Shown here in pieces: positions 18,957 through 26,680 of a DNA stretch of 64,000 nt (position 1 is its first letter; each line of letters starts with the position of its first letter). This DNA is from Pseudomonas sp. PSE14 (lineage in GTDB: Bacteria; Pseudomonadota; Gammaproteobacteria; Pseudomonadales; Pseudomonadaceae). The stretch covers positions 3,720,001 to 3,784,000 of the forward strand of contig NZ_CP115669.1 of the NCBI RefSeq assembly GCF_029203285.1, given 5' to 3'. The notes beneath the pieces are model-generated. The model was not told where the DNA came from. It saw nothing but the letters and a program-made list of their open reading frames with translations, and searched no databases. The position numbers and the translations under genes were made by a program.

Positions 18957-19029
18957 GCCCAACGGCGGGCCCTGAAAGACGATGACGTCGCCTCCCCGCC
19001 CATCGATGGTCGGCGGAGCGACGCCCTTT
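18957..19029 (+). promoter_or_regulatory. Putative NasT (ANTAR) attenuator before nasS
   Basis: GCCC-AACGGC-GGGC (18957-18970) is a hairpin with a hexaloop that has A at position 1 and G at position 4, the signature bound by ANTAR antiterminators. It is followed at 18986-19025 by a long stem (CGTCGCCTCC against GGAGCGACG) and CCCTTT. The order is the same as in the nasA and nirB leaders, but the final T-run is weak, so it may be a leaky attenuator. Confidence 0.55.
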
Positions 19030-19045
19030 GCCTTCAGAGGTGGAA

Positions 19046-20248
19046 ATGATCGACAGCACCAGAGGCCGTCCGGACAGCCTGGCCTGGGTCGCCGGCTCCG
19101 ACGCACCGGAGAAGAGCGCCCTGAATCTGGGCTTCATGGCCCTCACCGACTCCGCATCCCTGGTGGTCGCCGCCACCCAGGGCTTCGCCCAGCCCTACGG
19201 CCTGACCCTCAACCTGCAGCGGCAAAGTTCCTGGGCCGGCCTGCGCGATCGCCTGCTCAGCGGCGAGCTGGATGCGGCCCAGGGGCTCTACGGCCTGATC
19301 TACGGCATGCAACTCGGCCTGGGCGGCACGCCCGCCACCGAGATGGCCGTGCTCATGGGGCTGTGCCAGAACGGCCAGGCGATCAATCTTTCCGCTCCGC
19401 TGATGCGCGACGGCGTGACCTGTGCTGAAGCACTCCGCCAACATGCGCTCCACAACGGTGCGCCGCTGACCCTGGCGCACACCTTCCCCACCGGCACCCA
19501 TGCCCTGTGGCTGTATTACTGGCTGGCCAGTCACGGCATCCACCCGCTACGTGACGTGCGCTCGCTGGTGGTGCCGCCGGCGCAGATGGTGGAGCACCTG
19601 AAGGCCGGACGCATCGACGGCTTCTGCGCCGGAGGTCCCTGGGGCGCGCTCGCGGTGGACGAAGGACTGGGCTTCACCCTGGCGACCAGTCAGCAGATCT
19701 GGCCGGACCACCCGGAAAAGGTGCTGGGCACCACCCGCGCCTTCGTCGAGCAATACCCCAACACCGCCCGCGCCCTGGTGATGAGCCTGCTCGATGCCAG
19801 CCGCTTCATCGAGGCCAGCGAGGACAACCTGCGCAGCGCTGCGCAATTGATCAGCGGGCGCGACTACATCGACGCACCGGTCTCCAGCATCGAGCCACGC
19901 CTGCTCGGTCGCTATCAGGACGGCCTCGGCCACGCCTGGCAGGATGCCCATCCGCTGCGTTTCCACGACGGCGGACAGGCCAACTTCCCGTGGCTGTCCG
20001 ACGGCATGTGGTTCATGACCCAGTTCCGCCGCTGGGGCCTGCTGCGCGAGGACGTCGACTACCTGGGCATTGCCCGCCGGGTCCAACGGCTCGAGCTGTA
20101 CCGCGAAGCCGCCGAAGCCATTGGCGTAGCGGTGCCGAACGTCGACATGCGGAGCTCGACGCTGATCGATGGGCGAATCTGGGATGGCAGCGATCCGACC
20201 AGCTATGCCCACGGCTTCGAATTGAATGCCCTGACGGAGCGAGACTGA
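19046..20248 (+). CDS. nasS: Nitrate sensor NasS
   Basis: NasS is a cytoplasmic nitrate/nitrite-binding protein related to the NrtA/CmpA periplasmic binding proteins but without a signal peptide. In the absence of nitrate it holds NasT inactive. The 400-residue protein shows the binding-protein fold: LNLGFMALTDSASLVVA near the start, GELDAAQG, DGFCAGGPWGALA (about 195) and the C-terminal WMFMTQFRRWG-like helix. ATG 19046 follows an AGAGGTGG ribosome-binding site. It lies two bases before nasT, and the two are surely co-expressed from the sigma-54 promoter. Confidence 0.92.
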   Translation: MIDSTRGRPDSLAWVAGSDAPEKSALNLGFMALTDSASLVVAATQGFAQPYGLTLNLQRQSSWAGLRDRLLSGELDAAQGLYGLIYGMQLGLGGTPATEMAVLMGLCQNGQAINLSAPLMRDGVTCAEALRQHALHNGAPLTLAHTFPTGTHALWLYYWLASHGIHPLRDVRSLVVPPAQMVEHLKAGRIDGFCAGGPWGALAVDEGLGFTLATSQQIWPDHPEKVLGTTRAFVEQYPNTARALVMSLLDASRFIEASEDNLRSAAQLISGRDYIDAPVSSIEPRLLGRYQDGLGHAWQDAHPLRFHDGGQANFPWLSDGMWFMTQFRRWGLLREDVDYLGIARRVQRLELYREAAEAIGVAVPNVDMRSSTLIDGRIWDGSDPTSYAHGFELNALTERD

Positions 20249-20250
20249 GC

Positions 20251-20829
20251 ATGTTGCGCGTCCTGCTGATCAATGACACCCCGAAGAAGGTCGGGCGCCT
20301 CAAGGCAGCGCTGGTGGAATCCGGTTTCGAGGTGGTCGACGAATCAGGCCTCACCGTCGACCTGGCGCAACGCGTAGAAGCCCTGCGCCCGGATGTGATC
20401 CTGATCGATACCGAATCCCCCGGCCGCGATGTACTGGAACAGGTGGTGCTGGTCAGCCGCGACCAGCCGCGCCCCATCGTCATGTTCACCGACGAACACG
20501 ACCCGCAAGTGATGCGCCAGGCCATCCGTTCCGGGGTCAGCGCCTACATCGTCGAGGGCATCCAGGCCCAGCGCCTGCAGCCGATCCTCGACGTTGCCAT
20601 GGCGCGCTTCGAGAGCGACCAGGCACTGCGCGCACAACTGCAGGCCCGCGAGCAGCAACTGGCCGAGCGCAAGCGCATCGAACTGGCCAAGGGGCTGCTG
20701 ATGAAGATGAAGGGCTGCGCCGAGGAAGAGGCCTATACCCTGATGCGCCGCCAGGCCATGGGGCGCCAGCAGAAGCTGGTGCAGGTGGCCGAGCAGATCA
20801 TTGCGATGCACGAAATGCTGGGGCACTGA
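20251..20829 (+). CDS. nasT: ANTAR-domain antiterminator NasT
   Basis: NasT is a 192-residue response-regulator-like protein with an N-terminal pseudo-receiver (1-120; LLINDTPKKVGRLKAAL, DVILIDTESPGRD) and a C-terminal ANTAR RNA-binding domain (about 130-190; RKRIELAKGLLMKMKGCAEEEAYTLMRRQAM). When nitrate releases it from NasS it binds leader hairpins and prevents terminator formation. In P. aeruginosa NasT is required for read-through in the nirBD-PA1779-cobA leader. Three matching leaders occur in this window. Confidence 0.95.
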   Translation: MLRVLLINDTPKKVGRLKAALVESGFEVVDESGLTVDLAQRVEALRPDVILIDTESPGRDVLEQVVLVSRDQPRPIVMFTDEHDPQVMRQAIRSGVSAYIVEGIQAQRLQPILDVAMARFESDQALRAQLQAREQQLAERKRIELAKGLLMKMKGCAEEEAYTLMRRQAMGRQQKLVQVAEQIIAMHEMLGH

Positions 20830-21036
20830 CAGGCCATCTGCCAGCGGCGGCACCCCGCGATCAGAACGCCAGCCCGCCTGCTGGCCCCCGCCGGTGCGGC
20901 CACTGCGTATCCTCCGCGCGCCGCGCTAAACCTCGCGCGGTGCCCTCGCTTCCATTGCATGACCATGGAAGTCCGTAGTGCGACCCGTCGGCTAGGTACC
21001 TGCCGGTCGCATCCGCCCCCTAGTGAGCGAGACAGC

Positions 21037-21726
21037 ATGATCGACCTTTCCACCTGGAACCTCAGCGTTCCCAGCGACCCCCGCCCCACCGAAATCACCA
21101 CCCAGCAACTGCTCGACGGCTACCAGAGCAGTTACTTCAAGCGCGATGGCGACACCATCGTGTTCTGGGTGCCGGTCAACGGCTCCCACAGCGAAGACAG
21201 CACCTACCCACGTACCGAGCTGCGCGAGACCAAACGCGACGGCAGCATCTACAACTGGTACTACACCGGCGGCGACAACGAGTTGCGCGCCACAGTCAGC
21301 GTCGGTCGCGTTCCCTCGCAGAACAAGATCATCATCGGCCAGATCCACAGCAAATCGCCTACCAGCGGCGACGGCGAACCGCTGGTGAAGCTGCAGTACC
21401 ACTACTACCCCAAGACCCAGACCGGCAGTATCGAAGCCCTGGTGCGCAACCACCCGGACGACAGCGAAAGCAAGAATATCCCGCTGCTCACCGATGTGCG
21501 CCTGAACGAGCGAGTCACCTACAGCCTGCGTGTGACGTCCACCGGCCAGTTAGGCCTGCGCGCCGAAACCTCCGATGGCGAGCAGCAGTATTACCGCCAG
21601 GCCCTGAGCACCACCTGGAGCAAGCAACTGCTCTACTTCAAGGCCGGCGCCTACATCAACGACAACTACGGTCCCACTGACGAAGGCGGCCGCGTAACCT
21701 TCTACCACGTCAACCTGGCGCACTGA
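21037..21726 (+). CDS. PL7-type alginate lyase without signal peptide
   Basis: This 229-residue protein carries the three hallmark strands of polysaccharide lyase family 7: YPRTELRE (R-T-E-L, about 63-70), IIGQIHS (Q-I-H, about 107-113) and YFKAGAYIND (about 205). The catalytic Arg, Gln, His and Tyr positions are intact, so it should cleave alginate or a related polyuronate by beta-elimination. No signal peptide is visible from the ATG at 21037, so unless secreted another way it acts inside the cell. The 207-bp gap after nasT holds no gene. P. aeruginosa has an equivalent gene here (PA1784, from memory). Confidence 0.85.
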   Translation: MIDLSTWNLSVPSDPRPTEITTQQLLDGYQSSYFKRDGDTIVFWVPVNGSHSEDSTYPRTELRETKRDGSIYNWYYTGGDNELRATVSVGRVPSQNKIIIGQIHSKSPTSGDGEPLVKLQYHYYPKTQTGSIEALVRNHPDDSESKNIPLLTDVRLNERVTYSLRVTSTGQLGLRAETSDGEQQYYRQALSTTWSKQLLYFKAGAYINDNYGPTDEGGRVTFYHVNLAH

Positions 21727-21812
21727 CGCGCCCATTCAGCCCGCCTATGGCACTGCGAAACCGGCGGCGGGCTTCGTACAATGGCGCATCCTCCTCGATC
21801 CGAGAGCGCCCC

Positions 21813-22241
21813 ATGGCCCGCCTGAAACTGGAATTCCCCGAAGAACTCTTCATCTACAGCACCAAGCTGACCGTACGCGTCACCGACATCAACGGCGCCA
21901 AGCACCTGGGCAACGACTCGATGATCTCGATGATCTCCGAGGCCCGCGCGCGCTTCCTGTTCGATTACGGCATCCGCGAGAGCGGCATCATCGTCACCGA
22001 CCTGGCCACCACCTACCGCGCCGAAGCCCACGCCCGCGACCAACTGCTGTTCGAAGTCGGTGTCATGGACTTCAACAAGTACGGCGGCGACATCATCTTC
22101 CGCATCACCCGCCCAGCGGACGGAATCCTGGTCGCCATGGCCAAGTCCGGCTTCGTGTTCTTCGACTACCAGGCCGGTAAGGTCACCCCCATTCCTCAGG
22201 CGTTTCGTGACGCATTCCCCAATGTGAACTGGATCGCCTGA
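21813..22241 (+). CDS. Hotdog-fold acyl-CoA thioesterase
   Basis: This 142-residue protein resembles the 4HBT/YbgC class of hotdog thioesterases: VRVTDINGAKHLGNDSMISMISEARARF carries the D/N-x-x-x-H-x-N segment in a slightly altered form, and VGVMDFNKYGGDIIFRI follows in the central strand. It probably hydrolyses an acyl-CoA; the substrate is unknown. The ATG at 21813 begins the family-like region; the frame is open further upstream. Confidence 0.75.
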   Translation: MARLKLEFPEELFIYSTKLTVRVTDINGAKHLGNDSMISMISEARARFLFDYGIRESGIIVTDLATTYRAEAHARDQLLFEVGVMDFNKYGGDIIFRITRPADGILVAMAKSGFVFFDYQAGKVTPIPQAFRDAFPNVNWIA

Positions 22242-22320
22242 TCCTCGCCGGGCGGCGATGCTGGCAACGCGCTATACCTCTGGAGCCGTCTATCAAACCG
22301 ACATCAGAGGAGAACTTCCA

Positions 22321-22812
22321 ATGCCGTCCTTCCTTCGGGTGGGCGCGCTGTCCGGCTGTCTGTGCCTGCCTATCCTGACCCTGTCCACGCCGAGCCCGGC
22401 GGCGGACACCAATCCCCTGCAACGCGGCCGCTATCTGGTGCAGATCGCCGGCTGCAACGACTGCCACACCCCCGGCTACGCCATGGCCCCCGAGAAAGTT
22501 CCGGAAAGCGCCTGGCTTACCGGCGACCAGTTGGGCTGGAACGGCCCCTGGGGCACCACCTACCCCGCCAATCTGCGCCTGTACATGCAGGGCCGCAGCG
22601 AGGAGCAGTGGCTGGCCACGGCGCGACAGGCGAATTTCCGGCCGCCGATGCCATCCTATGTGCTGCGTGTGATGAACGAGGACGATCTGCGCAGCATTTA
22701 CCGCTTCGTCCGCCAACTGGGACCGGCAGGAAATGTCGCCCCTGCCTACCTACCGCCGGGCAGCGCCCCCAAGGGTCCAGCGGTGGTTTTCCCTTCCCCG
22801 CCCACCCAATGA
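22321..22812 (+). CDS. Exported monoheme cytochrome c
   Basis: A 163-residue protein with a signal peptide (about 1-27, ending in the SPAADT region) and a single CNDCH heme-binding motif near residue 45. MPSYVLRVM (about 117) may supply the axial Met. It should be a periplasmic electron carrier. A strong AGAGGAG lies before ATG 22321. It sits between the thioesterase and the nasA leader, but its place in nitrate metabolism is unproven. Confidence 0.8.
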   Translation: MPSFLRVGALSGCLCLPILTLSTPSPAADTNPLQRGRYLVQIAGCNDCHTPGYAMAPEKVPESAWLTGDQLGWNGPWGTTYPANLRLYMQGRSEEQWLATARQANFRPPMPSYVLRVMNEDDLRSIYRFVRQLGPAGNVAPAYLPPGSAPKGPAVVFPSPPTQ

Positions 22813-22859
22813 CCCGCCGCCCCAACGGGGAGCACGCCCTGACCGCGAGCGCCCCGTTG

Positions 22860-22875
22860 TGGCACACCCAAGGCT
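22860..22875 (+). promoter_or_regulatory. Probable sigma-54 promoter of nasA
   Basis: TGGCACACCCAAGGCT has the invariant GG and GC ten bases apart; the -24 half is perfect and the -12 half (AGGCT) is weaker. It lies just before the nasA attenuator. Confidence 0.6.
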
Positions 22876-22929
22876 TCACGCTCTCTCCTAACCCATTGGT
22901 TCACCTGAGATTTGCGGTCTTGGCCCGCG

Positions 22930-23035
22930 CCTTGCTCTACGCAAGGTGATGGTAATCAACGGCGATTACCCGACTTCGACAAAGGCGTCGCATCCACACC
23001 CGCGCAGTGCGGTGGGTGGAGCGACGCCTTTTTCG
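22930..23035 (+). promoter_or_regulatory. NasT-responsive attenuator before nasA
   Basis: Two successive hairpins (CCTTGC/GCAAGG at 22930-22946 and GGTAATC-AACGGC-GATTACC at 22951-22970) are followed by a long intrinsic terminator (AAAGGCGTCGC to GCGACGCCTTTTT, 22981-23033). The second loop, AACGGC, has A1 and G4 as ANTAR proteins require. The remaining 365 bases to nasA hold the MITE-like element and a GACCCCGG/CCGGGGTT hairpin at about 23338-23373, but no gene. Confidence 0.75.
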
Positions 23036-23056
23036 TTTGCCCCGGCGTAGGGGCTC

Positions 23057-23324
23057 AGGGGTCTGATGACGTTTTGCCGCGACCGCGACGGCGCCGCATT
23101 TTGCGCAGGGCAAGGCGCGAGGAGAGTGATTTGGTCATTCCAAGCGAACGACGAGTAACGCAGCACTGCGCAAAATGCGGCCCGTCCCTTCGGGTTGCGC
23201 GGCAAATCACGCCATGCGTCGTTGCGCGACTTGAAAAGGGAATGACCATTTCCTGCATCCCGCGCCTCGCCTGGCGTGATTTGTCGCGGCAACGCGGCCT
23301 GCGTCAAAACGTCATCAGACCCCT
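23057..23324. mobile_element. MITE-like element with 20-bp terminal inverted repeats
   Basis: AGGGGTCTGATGACGTTTTG (23057-23076) is perfectly inverted at 23305-23324. Inside, a 15-bp perfect palindrome (CCGCATTTTGCGCAG at 23094-23108 against 23166-23180) and a 9-bp one (GGTCATTCC/GGAATGACC) form nested hairpins. The 268-bp unit codes for nothing and has the form of a non-autonomous element. It lies between the nasA attenuator and nasA. I see no clear target-site duplication. Confidence 0.65.
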
Positions 23325-23399
23325 CCGACCTTTCTCGACCCCGGCGGCTGCCTTGTGGCGCACGACCGGGGTTCTCAACCGTTGCTGATGAGGTGTTCG

Positions 23400-24611
23400 A
23401 TGAACACGAGTTTCTGGAAAGCCGGCCACGCGCCGACCCTGTTTGCCGCCTTCCTGTATTTCGACCTGAGCTTCATGGTCTGGTACGTCCTCGGCCCATT
23501 GGCAGTGCAGATCGCCACCGACCTGCAACTGACCACCCAGCAGCGCGCGCTGATGGTCGCCACGCCGATCCTCTCCGGCGCCATCCTGCGCTTTCTCATG
23601 GGCCTGCTGGCCGATCGCTGGTCGCCGAAGGCCGCCGGCATCCTCGGCCAGGTGATCGTCATCTGCGCGCTGTTGGGCGCCTGGCAGCTGGGCATCCACA
23701 GCCTGGAACAGGCGATGATCCTCGGTGTGCTGCTGGGCATGGCCGGCGCCTCCTTCGCCGTGGCGCTGCCACTGGCCTCGCAGTGGTACCCGCCGCAGCA
23801 CCAGGGCAAGGCCATGGGCATCGCCGGCGCCGGCAACTCCGGCACCGTGTTGACCGCGCTGTTCGCCCCGGCCATCGCCGCCGCCTTCGGCTGGCAGAAC
23901 GTCTTCGGCTTCGCGCTGATCCCGCTGCTGGCGACCCTGGTGGTATTTGCTCTGCTCGCCCGCAACGCTCCGGAGCGACCGCCGGCAAAATCCCTGGGGG
24001 ATTACCTGAAGGCCCTGGGCGACCGTGATAGCTGGTGGTTCATGTTCTTCTACAGCGTCACCTTCGGCGGCTTCCTCGGCCTTGCCAGCACCCTGCCCGG
24101 CTACTTCCACGACCAATACGGCCTCGACCCGGTGAAAGCCGGCTACTACACCGCCGCCTGCGTCTTCGCCGGCAGCCTGATGCGTCCACTGGGCGGTGCC
24201 CTGGCCGACCGCATTGGGGGCATCCGCAGCCTGTTAGTGATGTACACCGTTGCCGCCATCTGCATCGCCGCCGTGGGCTTCCACCTGCCCAGCGCAGTGG
24301 CGGCACTGAGTCTCTTCGTGGTCGCCATGCTCAGCCTCGGTGCGGGCAACGGAGCGGTGTTCCAGCTGGTGCCGCAGCGCTTCCGCCAGACCATCGGCGT
24401 GATGACCGGCCTGATCGGCATGGCCGGCGGTATCGGCGGCTTCTGCCTGACAGCGGGCCTGGGTGCGATCAAGCAGGCCACCGGCGACTACCAGCTCGGT
24501 CTCTGGCTGTTCGCCAGCCTCGGCGTGCTCGCCTGGTTCGGGTTGCATGGGGTGAAGCTACGCTGGCGCACCACCTGGGGCAGCGCAGCCGTCACCGCCG
24601 CGCGGGTGTAG
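23400..24611 (+). CDS. nasA: Nitrate/nitrite MFS transporter
   Basis: This 403-residue protein of 12 membrane segments belongs to the NarK/NasA nitrate-nitrite porter branch of the MFS. Conserved arginines and glycine-rich signatures are present: RFLMGLLADRW (loop 2-3), GNSGTVLTALFAP (first NNP signature, about 150-165) and the second Gly-rich GLIGMAGGIGGF (about 350-362). It imports nitrate as nitrogen source. ATG 23400 follows GATGAGG. Expression should require read-through of the upstream NasT attenuator and of the inserted repeat element. The kinase gene follows two bases after its stop. Confidence 0.92.
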   Translation: MNTSFWKAGHAPTLFAAFLYFDLSFMVWYVLGPLAVQIATDLQLTTQQRALMVATPILSGAILRFLMGLLADRWSPKAAGILGQVIVICALLGAWQLGIHSLEQAMILGVLLGMAGASFAVALPLASQWYPPQHQGKAMGIAGAGNSGTVLTALFAPAIAAAFGWQNVFGFALIPLLATLVVFALLARNAPERPPAKSLGDYLKALGDRDSWWFMFFYSVTFGGFLGLASTLPGYFHDQYGLDPVKAGYYTAACVFAGSLMRPLGGALADRIGGIRSLLVMYTVAAICIAAVGFHLPSAVAALSLFVVAMLSLGAGNGAVFQLVPQRFRQTIGVMTGLIGMAGGIGGFCLTAGLGAIKQATGDYQLGLWLFASLGVLAWFGLHGVKLRWRTTWGSAAVTAARV

Positions 24612-24613
24612 CC

Positions 24614-26419
24614 ATGACCTGTAGGAGCGAGCTTGCTCGCGAACCGCTTAACGCGGCAGTCACCGGGAAAGGCGTTCGCGAGGCCGATTGTGTTCCCGAC
24701 AATAGTCGGCATTCTCCACATCCCTATGGATCACAAGCTCGCTCCTACAATGAGCTGCGCCTGAGCTTCGCCCAGGCCAGCGCCACCGGCCCGCGCGACG
24801 AGAACCAGGATGCCCTGCGGGTGGTCACTCCACCCGCAGGGCTGGCCGCCAGCAAGGGGCACCTGTTCGCCATCGCCGACGGCGTCAGCCATTGCGCTGA
24901 CGGCGGCCTGGCCGCGCGCCTGACGCTGCAAGCACTGGCCGCCGATTATTACGCCACCCCCGAGACCTGGGCCGTCGCCCAGGCCCTCGACCGCCTGCTG
25001 ATCTCGCAGAACCGCTGGTTACAGGCCAATGGCGGCGGCCAGCCGCTGCTCACCACGCTGACCGCCCTGGTATTACGCGGGCGGCGCTTCACCCTCGCCC
25101 ACGTCGGCGACTGCCGCCTCTACCGCTGGCACGCAGGACAACTGGAATGCCTGACCCAGGACCACGTCTGGGAGCAGCCCGGCATGCAGCACGTGCTCAA
25201 GCGCGCCCTGGGCCTCGACCAGCACCTGGTGGTGGACTACTGCGACGGAGAGCTGGAAGCCGGGCAATCTTTCCTGCTGGTCAGCGACGGTGTCTGGGCC
25301 GCGCTGGGCGATAACGCCATCCAGCGTTTGCTGGAAGACGCGCAATCCCTCGAAGCCTGCACCGATGCCTTGGTCAACGCCGCGCATCTGGCCGGCAGCC
25401 AGGACAACGCCAGTGCGCTGCTCCTGCGCGTGGACGAATTGCCGCCGGCCAGCCTCGGCGATGCCCTCGCCCAGCTCGACCACTGGCCGGCGCCACCGGC
25501 ATTGCGGGACGAACAGGAGTTCGAGGGCTGGCAGGTAGAAGGCCGACTCGCACAGTCGCGTCAGTCGCTGATCTACCGCGTGCGCGACCGCCAGGGTCGC
25601 CCCTGGCTGCTCAAGACCCTGCCACCGGCATTGAGCGATGCAGCGGACGCCGGCCAGTCGCTGCTGCTGGAGGAATGGTTCCTGCGCCGCGTACAGGGCC
25701 GCTACTTTCCCGAGCTGCACAGCCTGCCGCAACGCCAGCACCTCTACTACGTAATGCGCGAATACCCCGGGCAGCCCCTGGACGAGCACCTCAAGCTGAA
25801 CGGCCCGCTGAACCTGCCGGATTGGCTGGATATCGCCCAACGCCTGCTGCGCGGCCTGGGCCAACTGCACCGGCGCAACATCCTGCACCGCGACATCAAG
25901 CCGGAGAACTTGCACTGGGCCAACGACGGCGAGCTGCGCCTGCTGGACTTCGGCTTGGCGTATTGCCCGGGCCTGTCCCGCGAGGACCCGCACGACCTGC
26001 CCGGCACCCCGAGCTACCTCGCACCCGAAGCCTTCCAGGGCGCAGCGCCGGACGCCCGCCAGGACCTCTACGCCGCCGGCGTCACGCTGTACCGCCTGCT
26101 CTGCGGCCATTATCCCTACGGCGAGATCGAAGCCTTCCAGCATCCGCGCTTCGGCACGCCCGCCCCGGCCAGTCGTTATCGACCTGACGTCCCGGCCTGG
26201 CTGGACGACTGGCTGGGTCGACTGATCACAGCGCAGCCGCAGCAACGTTTCGAAACCGCCGAGCAATGCCTGCTCACCCTGGAACAAGGCGAACGCCAGG
26301 CTCCAGCACGACCACGCCCCTTGCTGGAGCGCGAGCCGCTGCGGGTCTGGCGCGGGATTGCCCTCGCCTCCCTGGCCGTCAACCTGGGGCTGATTCTCTG
26401 GCTGATGCATCGCGGCTGA
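24614..26419 (+). CDS. PP2C phosphatase / Ser-Thr kinase fusion, disturbed N-terminus
   Basis: The protein has an N-terminal PP2C-type phosphatase domain (from LRLSFAQASATGPRDENQDA; ADGVSHCADGG, AHVGDCRLYRW, LVSDGVW, QDNAS). A Hanks-type kinase domain follows (Lys in WLLKTLP, LHRDIKPEN about 425, LLDFGLAY about 446, GTPSYLAPE), then a single C-terminal membrane helix. The start is odd. The ATG at 24750 leads into a stop after four codons because a base seems missing right after it. The only in-frame start is ATG 24614, two bases after nasA, and translation from there runs through REPIN 3. The P. aeruginosa equivalent is PA1782 (from memory). Substrates are unknown. Confidence 0.8.
   Translation: MTCRSELAREPLNAAVTGKGVREADCVPDNSRHSPHPYGSQARSYNELRLSFAQASATGPRDENQDALRVVTPPAGLAASKGHLFAIADGVSHCADGGLAARLTLQALAADYYATPETWAVAQALDRLLISQNRWLQANGGGQPLLTTLTALVLRGRRFTLAHVGDCRLYRWHAGQLECLTQDHVWEQPGMQHVLKRALGLDQHLVVDYCDGELEAGQSFLLVSDGVWAALGDNAIQRLLEDAQSLEACTDALVNAAHLAGSQDNASALLLRVDELPPASLGDALAQLDHWPAPPALRDEQEFEGWQVEGRLAQSRQSLIYRVRDRQGRPWLLKTLPPALSDAADAGQSLLLEEWFLRRVQGRYFPELHSLPQRQHLYYVMREYPGQPLDEHLKLNGPLNLPDWLDIAQRLLRGLGQLHRRNILHRDIKPENLHWANDGELRLLDFGLAYCPGLSREDPHDLPGTPSYLAPEAFQGAAPDARQDLYAAGVTLYRLLCGHYPYGEIEAFQHPRFGTPAPASRYRPDVPAWLDDWLGRLITAQPQQRFETAEQCLLTLEQGERQAPARPRPLLEREPLRVWRGIALASLAVNLGLILWLMHRG
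24621..24748. repeat. REPIN 3, right arm interrupted by 51 bp
   Basis: The left REP arm starts at 24621. The right arm is split: GTTCGCGAG ends at 24682 and CAAGCTCGCTCCTAC resumes at 24734, with 51 foreign bases in between that hold their own imperfect inverted repeat (CCGATTGT/ACAATAGTCGG). It lies across the start of the following kinase gene. Confidence 0.75.
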
Positions 26420-26523
26420 GGGCGCACCAGTTCGGTTCAAAACGCTTCAGCGCAGTGCACACGCCCCGGAAAAATCACCGGCCAATGCAGTGCAAGGCAC
26501 GAAAATACTGGCACAGCACAAGT

Positions 26524-26539
26524 TGGCACGTGCCCTGCA
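26524..26539 (+). promoter_or_regulatory. Sigma-54 promoter of the nirB operon
   Basis: TGGCACGTGCCCTGCA matches TGGCAC-N5-TTGCW with GG and GC ten bases apart. In P. aeruginosa this operon is known to be driven by RpoN and NtrC. The 100 bases upstream are where NtrC sites would lie; I could not identify one with confidence. Confidence 0.85.
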
Positions 26540-26550
26540 GTACCCACAGC

Positions 26551-26649
26551 AACAATCTACAAAAGCGCGTCCCTCAACGAAGAGGCTCGCACTTCTCGAT
26601 CCCTTGGACAAAGGCGTCCTCGCTGGGTAACCGGCGGGACGCCTTTTTT
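26551..26649 (+). ncRNA. nalA: NalA-like leader RNA with NasT attenuator
   Basis: The transcript from the sigma-54 promoter should start near 26551. CCTC-AACGAA-GAGG (26572-26585) is a hairpin with an A1/G4 hexaloop, and AAAGGCGTCC to GGACGCCTTTTTT (26610-26649) is the intrinsic terminator. P. aeruginosa produces such a terminated leader, NalA, upstream of nirB, and NasT lets polymerase read through when nitrate is present. The assignment rests on position and structure. Confidence 0.75.
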
Positions 26650-26680
26650 GTTTTCCGCGATTGCGTGACGGAGCCCTGAC

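Noticed and set aside
22912..23388. ORFs within the nasA leader and MITE-like element
   Set aside because: They cross attenuator hairpins and inverted repeats, and both strands give equally meaningless proteins.
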